A DNA stretch of 29,915 bases, from assembly GCA_023375675.1 (NCBI GenBank), contig JALQBC010000093.1, positions 1-29,915 on the forward strand. The letters are read 5' to 3'. Below are positions 29,380 to 29,915 of the stretch, piece after piece (the first letter of the stretch is position 1; each line of letters opens with the position of its first letter). Made by a program: the position numbers and the translations under genes. The stretch is from Cytospora piceicola (taxonomy: Eukaryota; Ascomycota; Sordariomycetes; Diaporthales; Cytosporaceae). The notes beneath the pieces were generated by a model. It saw only the letters and a program-made list of their open reading frames with translations. It was not told where the DNA came from and ran no database searches.

Positions 29380-29544
29380 GGAACGGCGGTAAGACCGCTT
29401 ACCGAGAAGGCCTTCTGTTAAGAAGGATCGGAATCTTAATAGCTACTTAGGTAGATACGCCGCTTAAGCTACTCCAGATACAATAAAGTAACGCCCTTCG
29501 GGCGTTACTTTATCGTATTCTCTATAGCCTTAAACGGCGAAATA
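29380..29544 (+). repeat. Palindromic module M, copy 5 (least mutated)
   Basis: Starts GGAACGGCGGTAAGACCG. Its core is a perfect hairpin: 14-bp arm ATAAAGTAACGCCC (29483-29496), loop TTC, and the exact complement to 29513. The hairpin lies in a longer imperfect palindrome (about 29459-29538) whose outer arms are CGCCGCTTAAG and CTTAAACGGCG. It ends AAATA against an (ACTT)n tract. Confidence 0.88.

Positions 29545-29915
<371 letters not shown>

Noticed and set aside
29380..29544. Helitron 3' end suggested by the hairpin
   Set aside because: No CTRR terminus 10-12 bp after the hairpin on either strand, and the sequence continues into a tetranucleotide tract.

Overview
The window looks like filamentous ascomycete (Pezizomycotina) DNA with a two-compartment genome. 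A GC-balanced gene island (about 11.29-25.49 kb) sits between two very AT-rich, repeat-filled blocks (1-11.07 kb and 25.8-29.915 kb). The AT-rich blocks have almost no open reading frames and few CpA/TpG dinucleotides, and they carry LTR retrotransposons riddled with stops. This is the signature of repeat-induced point mutation (RIP). The genus cannot be named from sequence alone.

Left block. A repeat unit (1-116, cut by the window edge) runs into a degenerate (AAGT)n tract. That tract is interrupted by a nearly complete Ty3/Gypsy-type retrotransposon on the minus strand (313-8258, two ~467-bp LTRs, 5-bp target duplication TAACT, RT and integrase remnants). The tract then resumes and ends in a palindrome-rich ~158-bp module. 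Next is a 5'-truncated copy of the same retrotransposon in the opposite orientation (8641-10648), which holds a 540-bp inverted-repeat DNA element with an exact 8-bp target duplication (9161-9700). A further (AAGT)n tract and a second palindromic module mark the edge of the gene island.

Gene island. Order: gene A (11300-13499, minus, one intron, 678 aa); a gap of about 3.7 kb holding a possible small spliced gene (14699-15208) and open-frame fragments on the minus strand; gene B (minus, 496 aa); gene C (plus, 238 aa); gene D (minus, 451 aa); gene E (plus, 454 aa); gene F (minus, 252 aa, SAP-like motif). I recognise none of A-E as a known family. B and E share an N-terminal four-cysteine motif and a similar ~150-residue N-terminal region. 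C and D share a layout: low-complexity CAG-coded tract, tryptophan helix, hydrophobic segment, Q/T-rich linker. B-C and D-E are both divergent pairs, so the segment reads as an inverted duplication of a two-gene module, possibly a fast-evolving, undescribed gene pair.

Right block. It begins with a third palindromic module and (ACTT)n tracts in the orientation opposite to the left block. It then holds repeated copies of the unit seen at the window start, two more modules, a small fold-back insertion, and a final (ACTT)n tract running off the end. The two blocks are arranged as inverted repeats around the gene island.
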